Source: Bacillus sp. 7884-1 (GTDB taxonomy: Bacteria > Bacillota > Bacilli > Bacillales > Cytobacillaceae). Taken from it: a stretch of DNA of 39,237 bases. Made by a program: the position numbers and the translations under genes. The notes under the pieces were generated by a model. It ran no database searches, had not been told where the DNA came from, and worked only from the letters and a program-made list of their open reading frames with translations. The stretch covers positions 1 to 39,237 of the forward strand of contig NZ_NPDD01000223.1 of NCBI RefSeq assembly GCF_002272245.1, read 5' to 3'. This document shows positions 17,045 through 25,391 of this stretch, piece by piece (position 1 is the first letter of the stretch; each line of letters opens with the position of its first letter).

Positions 17045-17761
17045 TTAGGATGTGTGTAAGCCACACTCCGTCTTTCCGCTTCCCACCCAGCGTCCTTCAC
17101 GTGAATCACCATCTGCCGAAACAGGCTGCGTACAAGGAAAACAGCCGATACTAGGGTAATTTTGATCATGCAAGGCATTGTAAGGGAGGTCTTTTTCCTT
17201 GATATAGGCCCAAACTTCATCCCATGTCCAGTGGATAAGCGGACAGATTTTAATATTCTGAAACTTCTCATCCTTATTGAGAAATTGAGTGTTTGCTCTA
17301 GTGGGTGATTGTTCTCGGCGAAGCCCTGAGATCCATGCTTGCTTTGCCGTTAGTGTCTCCCTTAATGGTATGACTTTGCGGATATTACAGCATTGGTTGG
17401 GCTCCCTCTTCCATAGTGCTGACCCATATTGCTCGCGTTGTTCATCTAAGGATAGCTTTGGCAGTTTTCGCTCAATCTTTAATGAAGGAAAACGCTCTTC
17501 GATTTTGTTAATAACCTCATATGTTTCCGGAAAGTGTAAGCCAGTATCTAAGAATACGATATGCGCGTCTGGTTTAACCTGTTGGATGAGGTCAATTAAT
17601 ACTATCGCTTCAGCACCAAAACTGGACGCATAGACAATTTGTTCATCTGGATAAGAGCTGTATGCCCATTCCAATACCGATTTTGCTCCTTTCGTACTAT
17701 CCTCGATAGGAAACGTATCGGATATTTGATTCCATTTTTCATACGTAACCAGTGTAGTCAT
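17045..17761 (-). CDS. cysH: Phosphoadenylyl-sulfate / adenylyl-sulfate reductase
   Basis: CysH reduces activated sulfate to sulfite with thioredoxin. The 238-aa protein has the PP-loop region [11 protein letters not shown], the ATP-sulfate pocket residues ([12 protein letters not shown]), and the C-terminal catalytic motif ECGLH. It also carries a CC pair (NQCCNIRKV) and CX2C (GCFPCTQP), the four Cys that bind a [4Fe-4S] cluster in APS-type reductases. The B. subtilis enzyme is reported to use both PAPS and APS. AAGGAGG is 9 bases before the ATG at 17761. The longer open frame reaches back through the riboswitch and is not coding. It is the first gene of the operon. Confidence 0.96.
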   Translation of the reverse strand: MTTLVTYEKWNQISDTFPIEDSTKGAKSVLEWAYSSYPDEQIVYASSFGAEAIVLIDLIQQVKPDAHIVFLDTGLHFPETYEVINKIEERFPSLKIERKLPKLSLDEQREQYGSALWKREPNQCCNIRKVIPLRETLTAKQAWISGLRREQSPTRANTQFLNKDEKFQNIKICPLIHWTWDEVWAYIKEKDLPYNALHDQNYPSIGCFPCTQPVSADGDSREGRWVGSGKTECGLHTS

Positions 17762-17782
17762 TACTAAAATCCTCCTTTTTCC

Positions 17783-17813
17783 ATTAAAAAAGCCTTCCCA
17801 AAAAAAGGAAGGC
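17783..17813 (-). terminator. Riboswitch-controlled terminator before cysH
   Basis: GCCTTCC (17792-17798) and GGAAGGC (17807-17813) form the stem, with a minus-strand T run at 17786-17791. It is the expression platform of the SAM riboswitch, 22 bases before the cysH ATG. Confidence 0.9.
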
Positions 17814-17833
17814 ATCTCACGTTTGTTTAACGC

Positions 17834-17935
17834 CTTATCTCCCAAAATGAAGATCATTTTGCTGGAATTAGCACCTTGCACAGCAGGTTGCCGGGCTTCA
17901 CAGGACCAGTCCCTCAGCCACTCTTGATAAGATAT
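17834..17935 (-). promoter_or_regulatory. SAM-I (S-box) riboswitch of the cysH operon
   Basis: On the minus strand, conserved SAM-I blocks appear in order: CTTATCAAGAGTGGCTGAGG, GACTGGTCC, GAAGCCCGGCAACC, AGGTGCTAATTCCAGC and GGGAGATAAG, which closes P1 with the 5' CTTATC. SAM binding should allow the downstream terminator to form and lower sulfate assimilation when methionine/SAM is plentiful. The B. subtilis cysH operon is a known S-box member. Confidence 0.97.
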
Positions 17936-17953
17936 ATGGTATTTGTTGAGACT

Positions 17954-17984
17954 AATCCTACCATACCAATAGGATTTATGTAAA
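17954..17984 (-). promoter_or_regulatory. cysH promoter with overlapping 23-bp palindrome
   Basis: Minus-strand TTTACA (17979-17984) and TAGGAT (17955-17960) are 18 bases apart. A dyad AATCCTA-N9-TAGGATT (17954-17976) overlaps the -10 and spacer. It lies just upstream of the SAM aptamer and could be an operator for a second control level. Confidence 0.55.
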
Positions 17985-18032
17985 TAAAAAAATATAAAAT
18001 TTAGAAAAATTAATTTGTCACCATTATTTATT

Positions 18033-18068
18033 AAAAAAACGTCATAGAAGGTGATGCCTTCCATGACG
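18033..18068 (-). terminator. Terminator after the TrpD2-like gene
   Basis: CGTCATAGAAGG (18040-18051) pairs with CCTTCCATGACG (18057-18068), with one mismatch. The minus strand then has seven T (18033-18039). It ends the nir cluster transcript. Confidence 0.85.
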
Positions 18069-18098
18069 CATTTCATTTGGTTATTAGGTATTAACATT

Positions 18099-19130
18099 TT
18101 AAGACTGGGTGGTTATCCATTTTTTCAATTGACGCAGGCCTTTTTGTTCTTTAATCTGTTCTTTCGCGATTTCTATCCCTTCTCCAATACTAGTAGCAGC
18201 ACCGAACAGGTGATACCGTATTCCTGTATTAAATACTACTTGATTATAATAGTATTTAAGTATTTTTGAATTCTCTCCGCTTAGTATCGCCATCGTAATA
18301 TCTGATTGTTCTTTTGCTGTAAGTTTGATATCTTTATCCATTTCAGGTGCCAATAATCCAAATTCCTCTGGGTTCACAATAGAAGATTTCATCTCATTTT
18401 CTGTTATTTTAAAAATAAAGCTATTGCGATGAACAGGTAAATCTTCCGACCCTTCCATTCCTTGAACCACATACACATTTTTATAGGACAGTCCTTTGAA
18501 TATAGGAGCAATTTTATTAATCGCTGTTCGATGATAAGCCCCCATCATTATGGATTCTGCATTCGCTAAATTCAATAATTTCTCAACTGTATTAAGGAGA
18601 GTTCTGACCCCAAGCTCTTTGCGGATTTTCCGCAGTTTCCCTAAACTATTAGAGAATTCTTCGGTTGAAGCAAAAGCAATTCCTGCTTCTGTTATTGTCT
18701 TTAACAAACTAGCAGCATTTAGAGATATATCAACGCCTATTCGTGCCAGAATCTCCTTCATTGCGACACCATATTTTGGCGGTAGAGCATCACTCCCATG
18801 TAAAAATACCGGCAAACCATGTTCAGCCATTAAAATAGCAGTCGGGATGCTCCCCATAAAAGTGTTTCTACCATTATAAGGACTAGCTAGATCAATGATT
18901 GGCAGCTGGGTCGATTCTAACTTTTCACTGTGATCACCAAAGGCATGGACAAATGCAAGCAGTTCTTCAGGCGACTCCGATTTTAAACGTAGTGCAATTA
19001 GATAACCAGCTATTTGAGCATCTGTCGCATCCCCATTTATAATTGCTTGGGCGACTTCCTTTGTTTGATGATAATCTAAGTCTTTAGAACCTCTTTTTCC
19101 TCTTGCTACCTCTTTAAGCCATTGTTGCAT
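18099..19130 (-). CDS. TrpD2-like (anthranilate phosphoribosyltransferase homologue, YbiB type)
   Basis: This 343-aa protein has the TrpD fold layout: an N-terminal helical domain ([20 protein letters not shown]) and a second domain with [10 protein letters not shown] in place of a normal TrpD PRPP loop, then [20 protein letters not shown]. It lacks the canonical GTGGD motif; the equivalent region reads [14 protein letters not shown]. That places it with TrpD2/YbiB proteins, which are not tryptophan enzymes; E. coli YbiB binds nucleic acid. There are no other trp genes nearby. Its start overlaps the end of the second sumT by 17 bases, so it is co-expressed with nitrite-assimilation genes. Its role there is unknown. 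Confidence 0.85.
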   Translation of the reverse strand: MQQWLKEVARGKRGSKDLDYHQTKEVAQAIINGDATDAQIAGYLIALRLKSESPEELLAFVHAFGDHSEKLESTQLPIIDLASPYNGRNTFMGSIPTAILMAEHGLPVFLHGSDALPPKYGVAMKEILARIGVDISLNAASLLKTITEAGIAFASTEEFSNSLGKLRKIRKELGVRTLLNTVEKLLNLANAESIMMGAYHRTAINKIAPIFKGLSYKNVYVVQGMEGSEDLPVHRNSFIFKITENEMKSSIVNPEEFGLLAPEMDKDIKLTAKEQSDITMAILSGENSKILKYYYNQVVFNTGIRYHLFGAATSIGEGIEIAKEQIKEQKGLRQLKKWITTQS

Positions 19131-19887
19131 AACGTTCCGCCTTCTCTCCTTCTTCTAGTAATCTTAGTTTATCACGGAAGGTGACGACTTCTCCAATAAC
19201 AATCATAGCAGGATTTTGAATTTCTTCTTTTTTGACTATGCCTACAATAGAACTCAACGTTCCTGTTACCGTACGCTGTGCACTTGTTGTCCCTTGCTGT
19301 ATGATGGCAATAGGGGTATCCGCTTTTTTACCATGCTTCATTAATTCCTCGCAAATATATGGTAGATTTGTCATTCCCATGTAGATTGCCAGTGTATCAA
19401 CAGCTGTTGCTAGACTCTTCCAATTTATGTCGGTAGGTTTCCCCTTTGGCTTGTGTCCAGTTACGATCGCAAAAGAGCTTCCTAATTCACGATGAGTAAT
19501 TGGAATTCCAGCATAAGCAGGAGCGGCTACTCCTGCCGTTATTCCTGGAACTACCTCGACTGGCAGTCCGTGTTCAACTAAAGCTTCTACTTCCTCTGCC
19601 CCGCGTCCAAATACGAAAGGATCTCCACCTTTTAATCGAACAACATTTTTCCCCTGTTTCGTGTATTTGACTAAAAGATGATTAATGGTTTCTTGCTGAA
19701 GTGTATGGTAATTCGGTTTTTTACCACAATAAATGAGGTGGCAATCCCGTTTCGCTTCCTTTAAGAGCTCTGGATTAACCAGCCGGTCATAAAGAATCAC
19801 GTCTGCTTTCTGAATACATCTTAACGCTTTAACTGTTATTAAATCAGGATCACCAGGACCTGCTCCAACGATATACGCCTTCCTCAT
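19114..19887 (-). CDS. Uroporphyrinogen-III C-methyltransferase (nitrite cluster copy)
   Basis: A second complete SUMT (257 aa), equivalent in role to B. subtilis NasF, giving precorrin-2 for the siroheme of NirB. Motifs are IVGAGPGDPDLITVKA, ILYDRLVNPELL, VVRLKGGDPFVFGRGAEEV and EVVPGITAG. The ATG at 19887 (GGAGGG six bases upstream) is preferred over an ATG two codons earlier, which is too close to the RBS. It lies 15 bases after nirC and overlaps the TrpD2-like gene. It is clearly related to the copy at 13316, but diverged at many positions and shifted in gene context. Other enzymes that complete siroheme (SirC) are not in the cluster. Confidence 0.94.
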   Translation of the reverse strand: MRKAYIVGAGPGDPDLITVKALRCIQKADVILYDRLVNPELLKEAKRDCHLIYCGKKPNYHTLQQETINHLLVKYTKQGKNVVRLKGGDPFVFGRGAEEVEALVEHGLPVEVVPGITAGVAAPAYAGIPITHRELGSSFAIVTGHKPKGKPTDINWKSLATAVDTLAIYMGMTNLPYICEELMKHGKKADTPIAIIQQGTTSAQRTVTGTLSSIVGIVKKEEIQNPAMIVIGEVVTFRDKLRLLEEGEKAERYATMA

Positions 19888-19902
19888 TATCATCCCTCCA
19901 AC

Positions 19903-20748
19903 TTAAGGCTGTGTACTCGGTATCGCTGCCTTTGTTTGTGGCAGTTCTAGAATTATTTTGGATTCTGCCTTTTTATGAGTGTAATAGAGCGCCATTCCTG
20001 TAAAAAGAACACCGCTGACTAAATTTCCAATTAGGACGGGAATTTGATTCCATACCCACCAATCTGTGATCGTAACATCCGCACCAAGTATGATTCCAGC
20101 TGGAATCACAAACATGTTTACCACTGCGTGTTCAAAGCCTTGAGCAAAAAAGATTAATATTGGAAGCCACATTGCTGCGATTTTTCCAATTACAGACTTC
20201 GTGGTCATAGCCATTACCGCACCAAGAGTAACCATCCAATTACAGAGCATCGCTTTTACAAAAACGACCAGGAACCCTTCTGCACCAAGACTTTTATATC
20301 CTAATGTTTTGGCTTCGGCCACTGCGAGGATTTTTGTGGCCACAGCATGATCGTTGACCTGTCCGAGCTGTGTGACTGCAATGATATAAAGAATGGCATA
20401 CATAACAGCTCCTAGCACATGCCCAATAATGACCCAAAACCAATTTTTCATCATTTGTGCAGCTGTAGCTTTTTTCGCCATCACCGCAACAGGAATTAGT
20501 GCGAAGCTTCCTGTAACCAATTCCAACCCAAGGAGAATGATTATCACAAACGCGGCTGGAAAAAGCAGAGCACCCACTATCCCAAGTCCTGTCTGAACCT
20601 CAGCTGTAAAAGCTAAAGTCGTGCCAAACCCGAGCAAAGAACCACCTAGTGCTCCCCGAATCAGCAAATCCTTAATAGGTAATTTCGCCTTAACTTCACC
20701 TGCCTGAATCATACTCTCCACAACTTGATTAGGACTTACAATCGCCAC
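19903..20748 (-). CDS. nirC: Formate/nitrite transporter family channel, NirC type
   Basis: A 281-aa membrane protein of the FNT family with about six helices. Family segments include GGSLLGFGTTLAFTAEVQTG, LVTGSFALIPVAVMA, and LCNWMVTLGAVMAMTTKSV, which holds the CNW motif found in FNT channels. FEHAVVNMFVIPAG is the expected last motif (EHxVxNM). FNT channels carry nitrite or formate; the nirBD neighbours argue for nitrite. A GTG at 20748 with GAGGAG 8 bases upstream is preferred over the GTG at 20757, which is one base from the RBS. It is separated from nirD by about 250 bases holding the 52-bp tandem repeats. Confidence 0.9.
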   Translation of the reverse strand: MAIVSPNQVVESMIQAGEVKAKLPIKDLLIRGALGGSLLGFGTTLAFTAEVQTGLGIVGALLFPAAFVIIILLGLELVTGSFALIPVAVMAKKATAAQMMKNWFWVIIGHVLGAVMYAILYIIAVTQLGQVNDHAVATKILAVAEAKTLGYKSLGAEGFLVVFVKAMLCNWMVTLGAVMAMTTKSVIGKIAAMWLPILIFFAQGFEHAVVNMFVIPAGIILGADVTITDWWVWNQIPVLIGNLVSGVLFTGMALYYTHKKAESKIILELPQTKAAIPSTQP

Positions 20749-20803
20749 CCTCTTCACTCCTCTAATTATTAGATTTAGAGTTTCACCAAAATGAACTGTT
20801 TAT

Positions 20804-20959
20804 TAGTGACCCAAGCTCTTCTCTCATTTCCAGTTGGGGCACTATGAACCTCTTATAGTTACCCAAACTCTTTACATCTTTCCAGTTCGGTCACTATAGA
20901 CCACTTATAGTGCCCCAAACTACTTTCTCACTACTGGTTCGGTCACTATGAACCTCCCA
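20804..20959. repeat. Three 52-bp tandem repeats between nirD and nirC
   Basis: Units begin at 20804, 20856 and 20908, each 52 bases. Each starts TAGTKMCCCAA and has TTSGGKCACTATRRACC about 30 bases later, so each unit can fold into a hairpin from its own ends (for example TAGTGACCCAA with TTGGGGCACTA in unit 1). The third unit's end (about 20953-20966) shows a truncated continuation (CCCAAACTTC). The region lies between the nirD start-side cluster and nirC and contains no open frame. Confidence 0.9.
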
Positions 20960-20999
20960 AACTTCTTTTGCCATTTGCCTATTCTCTTCTCCACCCTAT

Positions 21000-21323
21000 C
21001 TATTTGCTTATTAAGATATATACTTGATCTCCTTTTACTTCAACCGGATAGGACTGAACACATCCTACATCCGGCGCCTGGACTTTGCCGTCCTTTACAC
21101 TAATCTTCCAATCGTGCATCGGGCAAAATACATATTCTCCGCTTAGTATCCCTTCGGCAAGGACTCCGCCTTTATGGGGACAACGGTTCTCAATGGCTCG
21201 AATTTCCCCATTTTCCAATTTAAAAACTGCGATTTCCTTCCTGCCGATGGTTACGGTTTTACCTAATTTTTGCGGCAAGTCACAAACTTCTCCGATAAAC
21301 ACGCTGCGTACTGTTTTTTCCAT
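21000..21323 (-). CDS. nirD: Nitrite reductase (NADH) small subunit, Rieske type
   Basis: A 107-aa Rieske-fold protein with CPH (residues near 45) and CPMHDW (near 66), giving the Cys-His pairs of a [2Fe-2S] cluster (RCPHKGG...FCPMHDWKI). It is the small subunit of assimilatory nitrite reductase beside NirB (NasE-like). It starts 18 bases after nirB, with GGGGGAG and GGAG before the ATG. In some bacteria NirD lacks the cluster ligands; here they are present. Confidence 0.95.
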   Translation of the reverse strand: MEKTVRSVFIGEVCDLPQKLGKTVTIGRKEIAVFKLENGEIRAIENRCPHKGGVLAEGILSGEYVFCPMHDWKISVKDGKVQAPDVGCVQSYPVEVKGDQVYILISK

Positions 21324-21341
21324 AACTCCAGCTCCCCCTCG

Positions 21342-23735
21342 TCATATTTTTACAGTTTGATAAAGATCTCTTAAGAGATTCTTATTGTTAATAGCTTCCT
21401 TCCATGGGTCTTGCACCACAGACAAAGCCTCATCGATTCGATTGTTGTATTCCTTCACCATAAACTCATCTGACAATACCTCTCTTATATGGTCTATCCC
21501 TAAGCGGTCCACCCAGGCAGAGGTTCTCTCTAAATATTTAGCTGATTCACGATAATATTGGAGGAACGCTCCAATCATCTCTACCAGTTCATCCCCATTT
21601 TTAAACTTGAATAACAGATTGGCTTCACGAAGATGGGTCCCGCCGTTGCCGCCGACATACATTTCCCAAGCACCCTCAACACCGACAATTCCTACATCCT
21701 TAATTCCGCTTTCTGCACAGTTACGCGGACAGGCGGACACAGCCATTTTCACTTTATGAGGAGTGTTTAAGCCTTCAAATTTCTTTTCTAGTCTGATTCC
21801 CATCCCAATCGAATCCTGGGTGCCAAACCGACAATAATTTTCCCCTACACATGTTTTTACCGTGCGTAGCCCTTTCGAGTATGCTGATCCAGAAGGCATA
21901 TCCAATTCTGACCAAATCTTTGGCAGGTCTTCCTTATATACACCAAGTAAATCGATTCGTTGACCACCCGTCACCTTAATCATGCCAACCTTATATTTAT
22001 CCGCGACATCGGCAATTTTTCGTAAGTCTTCTGAAGTTGTAACGCCCCCATACATTCTTGGAACAACGGAATAAGTTCCGTCCTTTTGGATATTGGCATG
22101 CATTCTTTCATTGACATACCTGGCTTCCCGCTCATCCTGGTATTTCAATGGATCTATCATCCCTAGGTAATAATTTAGAGCTGGTTTACATTTCGAACAG
22201 CCATCTGTGTTCCACTGCAGTACGTTCATTACCTCTCGAATATGTGTCAGTCCTTTTTCACGAATTCCAGCCAAGACCTCATCTCTTGATAATGTTGTAC
22301 AGCCGCAGATTGCTTCCTTTTTGTCTGCCTGATATTGGTCACCAAGCGTACAAGCTAGTAAATCAGAAACAAGAGATTTACAGCCTCCGCAAGAACGAGA
22401 TGCATTGGTACAGCCTTTCACCTGGTCAACGGTTGTTAATCCATTGGCTTTAATCGCTTCTAGAATACTTCCTTTTGTGACACCGTTACAGCCGCAAATG
22501 AGCTCTTCATCTGACATGCTGGCAGCCACATTTTCTTCAGACTCAACACTTTGTGCAGACTGTAAATATTCCTCAATACGCGCTCCTTTTTTAATAAAAT
22601 TAAATAACTTGTTTCCATCCTTCGTATCACCGAACAAGACAGCTCCGGCAATTTTCCCATCTTCAATTAAGACCTTTTTATAAATACCATGCCAATCATC
22701 GTAGGTTTTATATACTTTTGTACCCTCATCCTCATTGATTTTCCCTGCTGAGAAAACATCAACACCTGAAACCTTTAATTGAGTCGAAAGGACTGACCCT
22801 TGGTAGCCTTCAACCTGTATCCCACTGAGTCTTTTTGCTAACACTTGTCCTTGTTGATATAACGGTGCTACTAATCCATAAGCAATTCCGCGGTGCTCGG
22901 CACATTCCCCAACAGCAAACACATTCGGAATTTCTGTTTCTAAATAATCATTAACTAATATTCCGCGGTTAACGGGTATTCCAGCTTCTTGGGCCAAAGC
23001 GACATTCGGCTTTATTCCAACAGCCATTACTACTAAATCAGCTTTAATTTTGCTGCCATCAGTAAACTTTAATCCTGTTACCTGTTTTTTGCCGGTAATT
23101 TCTGCGGTATTTTTTTGTAAAATAAAGTTCATGCCCTGTTTCTCTAATTCTGCTTGCAGTAACTTCCCTGCACTTCGATCTAATTGACGCTCCATTAAGT
23201 AATCATAAATATGAATAACATCTACCTCCATCCCGAGGTTAAGGAGCCCTCTTGCTGCTTCCAAGCCTAGTAATCCGCCGCCAATCACAGCTGCCTTTTT
23301 ATATATTTTTGAATATTCAATCATTTCTTCACAGTCTTTTATATTCCGAAACGCCTTAACCCCTTCCTTATCTGCTCCAGGTAATGGAAGCATGAATGGG
23401 TTAGATCCTGTTGCAATAATTAATTGATCATAGGACTCTATTCGTCCTTTATCGGTGCTCACACTTTGTGTTTTTGTGTTAATGGATGTAACACTCTCTC
23501 CGGGATAAAATAGGATCTTGTTATCTTCGTACCATTCCCATTCATTCAAAGTGATATCACTTACCGAAGTACCTCCCTGAAGTACCTTAGATAACTGAAT
23601 TCGATTATAATTCGGATAGGGCTCTGTGCCAAAAATCGTAATTTCAAAACCATCTGGGTTGATTTTCAACACTTCTTCTATGGCTCTAACCCCTGCCATT
23701 CCATTGCCTATAAGAACTAGCTTTTGTTTTATCAT
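21342..23735 (-). CDS. nirB: Nitrite reductase (NADH) large subunit
   Basis: NirB reduces nitrite to ammonium using NADH, FAD, [2Fe-2S], [4Fe-4S] and siroheme. In order, the 797-aa protein has an FAD dinucleotide fold (LIGNGMAGVRAIEEVL) and an NADH fold (AVIGGGLLGLEAARGL). Two BFD-type Cys-rich domains follow (CGCNGVTKG...CGGC, and CGCTTLSRDE...CSKCKPAL). The C-terminal nitrite/sulfite reductase domain has KTCVGENYCRFGTQD and CPRNCAESG, the latter giving cluster ligands. All key cysteines are intact. AAGGAAGGTG lies five bases before the ATG. It leads the operon nirB-nirD-nirC-sumT-trpD2-like. The upstream 180 bases show a TATAAA-like box near 23775 but no regulator site that I would name. 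Confidence 0.97.
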   Translation of the reverse strand: MIKQKLVLIGNGMAGVRAIEEVLKINPDGFEITIFGTEPYPNYNRIQLSKVLQGGTSVSDITLNEWEWYEDNKILFYPGESVTSINTKTQSVSTDKGRIESYDQLIIATGSNPFMLPLPGADKEGVKAFRNIKDCEEMIEYSKIYKKAAVIGGGLLGLEAARGLLNLGMEVDVIHIYDYLMERQLDRSAGKLLQAELEKQGMNFILQKNTAEITGKKQVTGLKFTDGSKIKADLVVMAVGIKPNVALAQEAGIPVNRGILVNDYLETEIPNVFAVGECAEHRGIAYGLVAPLYQQGQVLAKRLSGIQVEGYQGSVLSTQLKVSGVDVFSAGKINEDEGTKVYKTYDDWHGIYKKVLIEDGKIAGAVLFGDTKDGNKLFNFIKKGARIEEYLQSAQSVESEENVAASMSDEELICGCNGVTKGSILEAIKANGLTTVDQVKGCTNASRSCGGCKSLVSDLLACTLGDQYQADKKEAICGCTTLSRDEVLAGIREKGLTHIREVMNVLQWNTDGCSKCKPALNYYLGMIDPLKYQDEREARYVNERMHANIQKDGTYSVVPRMYGGVTTSEDLRKIADVADKYKVGMIKVTGGQRIDLLGVYKEDLPKIWSELDMPSGSAYSKGLRTVKTCVGENYCRFGTQDSIGMGIRLEKKFEGLNTPHKVKMAVSACPRNCAESGIKDVGIVGVEGAWEMYVGGNGGTHLREANLLFKFKNGDELVEMIGAFLQYYRESAKYLERTSAWVDRLGIDHIREVLSDEFMVKEYNNRIDEALSVVQDPWKEAINNKNLLRDLYQTVKI

Positions 23736-23914
23736 GCGAACACCTTCCTTGTTTGATTTGAATTATCTGAATTATTTATAACATTGTGACAGCTTTATTA
23801 ACATGAGTTTGGAAGGTTATCTCACACATTATTTCAACACTTTAATCTATTAAAGCACCATTAAACCCCTTATTTAATAAGAGTGATAACGGATACATTA
23901 ATATAAAAATCCAT

Positions 23915-23944
23915 AAAAAATTGGACCTCAAAAATGAAGTCCAA
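23915..23944 (-). terminator. Terminator after the germinant-receptor operon
   Basis: On the minus strand TTGGACTTC and GAGGTCCAA (23921-23944 overall) form the stem, followed by six T (23915-23920). It lies just after the interrupted small gene at 23953, which marks that gene as the operon's end. Confidence 0.85.
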
Positions 23945-23952
23945 AAACAGTA

Positions 23953-24153
23953 TCACCACATGAATCGTGTGTATATGAAATCTGCTGCAATTAATCCAAA
24001 GCCAATTGAAATATTAACCCATCCTAAAAATTTTTACACTTTTTGTTCTTTTTTCAGAGAAGCATGTTGATAAGCCTTTACATCTGTCAGCAGAATCAGC
24101 AGCCCTGTAACCCAGAATATGGCGATTACGAAATTTAAATAGCCGATATACAA
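23953..24153 (-). pseudogene. Small two-helix Ger D-subunit-like gene with one in-frame stop
   Basis: A TTG at 24153, 8 bases after AAGGAG, opens a frame LYIGYLNFVIAIFWVTGLLI that ends at TAA (24034-24036) after 39 codons. The same frame continues without any shift as KFLGWVNISIGFGLIAADFI, then YTRFMW, and stops at TGA (23953-23955), 66 codons in total. The whole reads as a coherent small protein with two transmembrane helices joined by a charged loop (VKAYQHASLKKEQKV). Small two-helix 'D' proteins are known in some ger operons of bacilli. It follows gerC by 20 bases and precedes the operon terminator. The 39-codon product would lack the second helix. Read error, genuine decay or readthrough are all possible. 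Confidence 0.7.
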
Positions 24154-24173
24154 GAAGCATGCTCCTTTGATCC

Positions 24174-25391
24174 TTATTTAGATTTCATTCCAACTCGGTG
24201 TATATGGGAATCTACTTCGATATCAAACGTAATATTCTTATAAATTTCATCCCATTCTTCTTTTGTTTTTACGTTTTCGTTCCAATATTTTGGTAATTTT
24301 GCTCGAAAATGTTCACCAAACCCAAATATATCGGAATTTGATTTTTGCGTCTTAGCAATTAACTTTTCAATGGATTTTTTAGTGTTTTTTGATGATTCTT
24401 TTTCAATTTTTTTCAGAATCGCAGAATCGGAGAGCTGGATTTTTGCACTTTCCTTTTCATCTATCTCGCTTTCATATTGGATTTTGATGGAGACATGTGG
24501 TCGGCCGCTTTTAAGCGTTACTTTCGTCCTGGTTTTCCTGCTGACGGCCCTCACCAAAACGGATTCATCCTTCCCAGGCACTTCAACAAACGCACCATAC
24601 CCTCCTCTGCCGATTCCTCTTACGGCCATAAAGACACCTATTTCCAAAGTAGATGTCTTTCCGACCATCTTATCATTATGGAAATAAGCAAGACCATGAA
24701 GTTGAATAATATTTTTTTCCTTAAGTGCTAAATAAGGTAAGTAGGGATCCTGACCCATACTAGAGTAAATGGTCCAAAATAAACCAATGAAAGAGGGTGG
24801 AAATTTTCCTAATGCCGATAAATTGTCAACTATGTCTGCCAAATATAAGGATGGAATACGTTCCAACTCTGGATTTAATTTCATATATTTTGCAGCAGGT
24901 TCTTTTGACACGACCAATGCTGTGGTTCTGCGAATTTCTGGATTGCGTCTAAGAAAATCATTAAACCTGGCTGTTCCTTTTCTGGCTACTTCTTCACTTA
25001 GAACCATTACACGTAAATGTCCTAGAAATACTTCATCCGCTACCTCCTGCTGTAAATTTAACATAGCATCCTCTAATGTATGACCTACGATTTCCACAAC
25101 CAAAACCGGCTTTAAAGAACCCCCTGGCTGCTGTGGACCCAGAGGTATTCTGCCTGGAACAGCAATTTGTGCAGTAACCTTGATCATTTCTTCGTCTGGA
25201 ATCGGAAACTTCTTACTCAAATGAGAGATTTCATCTTCCTGCTTTCGATCTTCATCATTCGCTATATCAATTCCAATCGCTAAAACATTCGCTCTCTGCT
25301 CAATTTCTCGGCTGTCCCAGCAGCCTGAAAGTAATGGTAAAAAAGCCAACAAAAGGATTACAGCTTTTATCTCACGTTGATTTTTCCACAT
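24174..25391 (-). CDS. Spore germination receptor C subunit (Ger(x)C lipoprotein)
   Basis: The 405-aa C subunit of a GerA-type nutrient germinant receptor in the spore inner membrane. A lipoprotein signal ends LLSGC with Cys24, followed by WDSREIEQRA, the family start. The rest is the three-domain Ger(x)C body, with a C-terminal region containing FGFGEHFRAKLPKYW that is typical of the family. GGAGGAG is 9 bases before the ATG, and the gene overlaps the B subunit by 20 bases. The order A-B-C differs from B. subtilis gerK (A-C-B) and matches gerA/gerB, so I do not assign a letter. Confidence 0.93.
   Translation of the reverse strand: MWKNQREIKAVILLLAFLPLLSGCWDSREIEQRANVLAIGIDIANDEDRKQEDEISHLSKKFPIPDEEMIKVTAQIAVPGRIPLGPQQPGGSLKPVLVVEIVGHTLEDAMLNLQQEVADEVFLGHLRVMVLSEEVARKGTARFNDFLRRNPEIRRTTALVVSKEPAAKYMKLNPELERIPSLYLADIVDNLSALGKFPPSFIGLFWTIYSSMGQDPYLPYLALKEKNIIQLHGLAYFHNDKMVGKTSTLEIGVFMAVRGIGRGGYGAFVEVPGKDESVLVRAVSRKTRTKVTLKSGRPHVSIKIQYESEIDEKESAKIQLSDSAILKKIEKESSKNTKKSIEKLIAKTQKSNSDIFGFGEHFRAKLPKYWNENVKTKEEWDEIYKNITFDIEVDSHIHRVGMKSK

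Noticed and set aside
17762..18097. N-terminal extension of cysH in the same frame
   Set aside because: It spans the SAM-I riboswitch, its terminator and promoter; AAGGAGG before the ATG at 17761 fixes the real start.
23757..23790. Possible Fnr or TnrA box upstream of nirB (TGTGA/TAACA pieces)
   Set aside because: Spacing between half sites (9 bases) fits neither TGTGA-N6-TCACA nor TGTNA-N7-TNACA.
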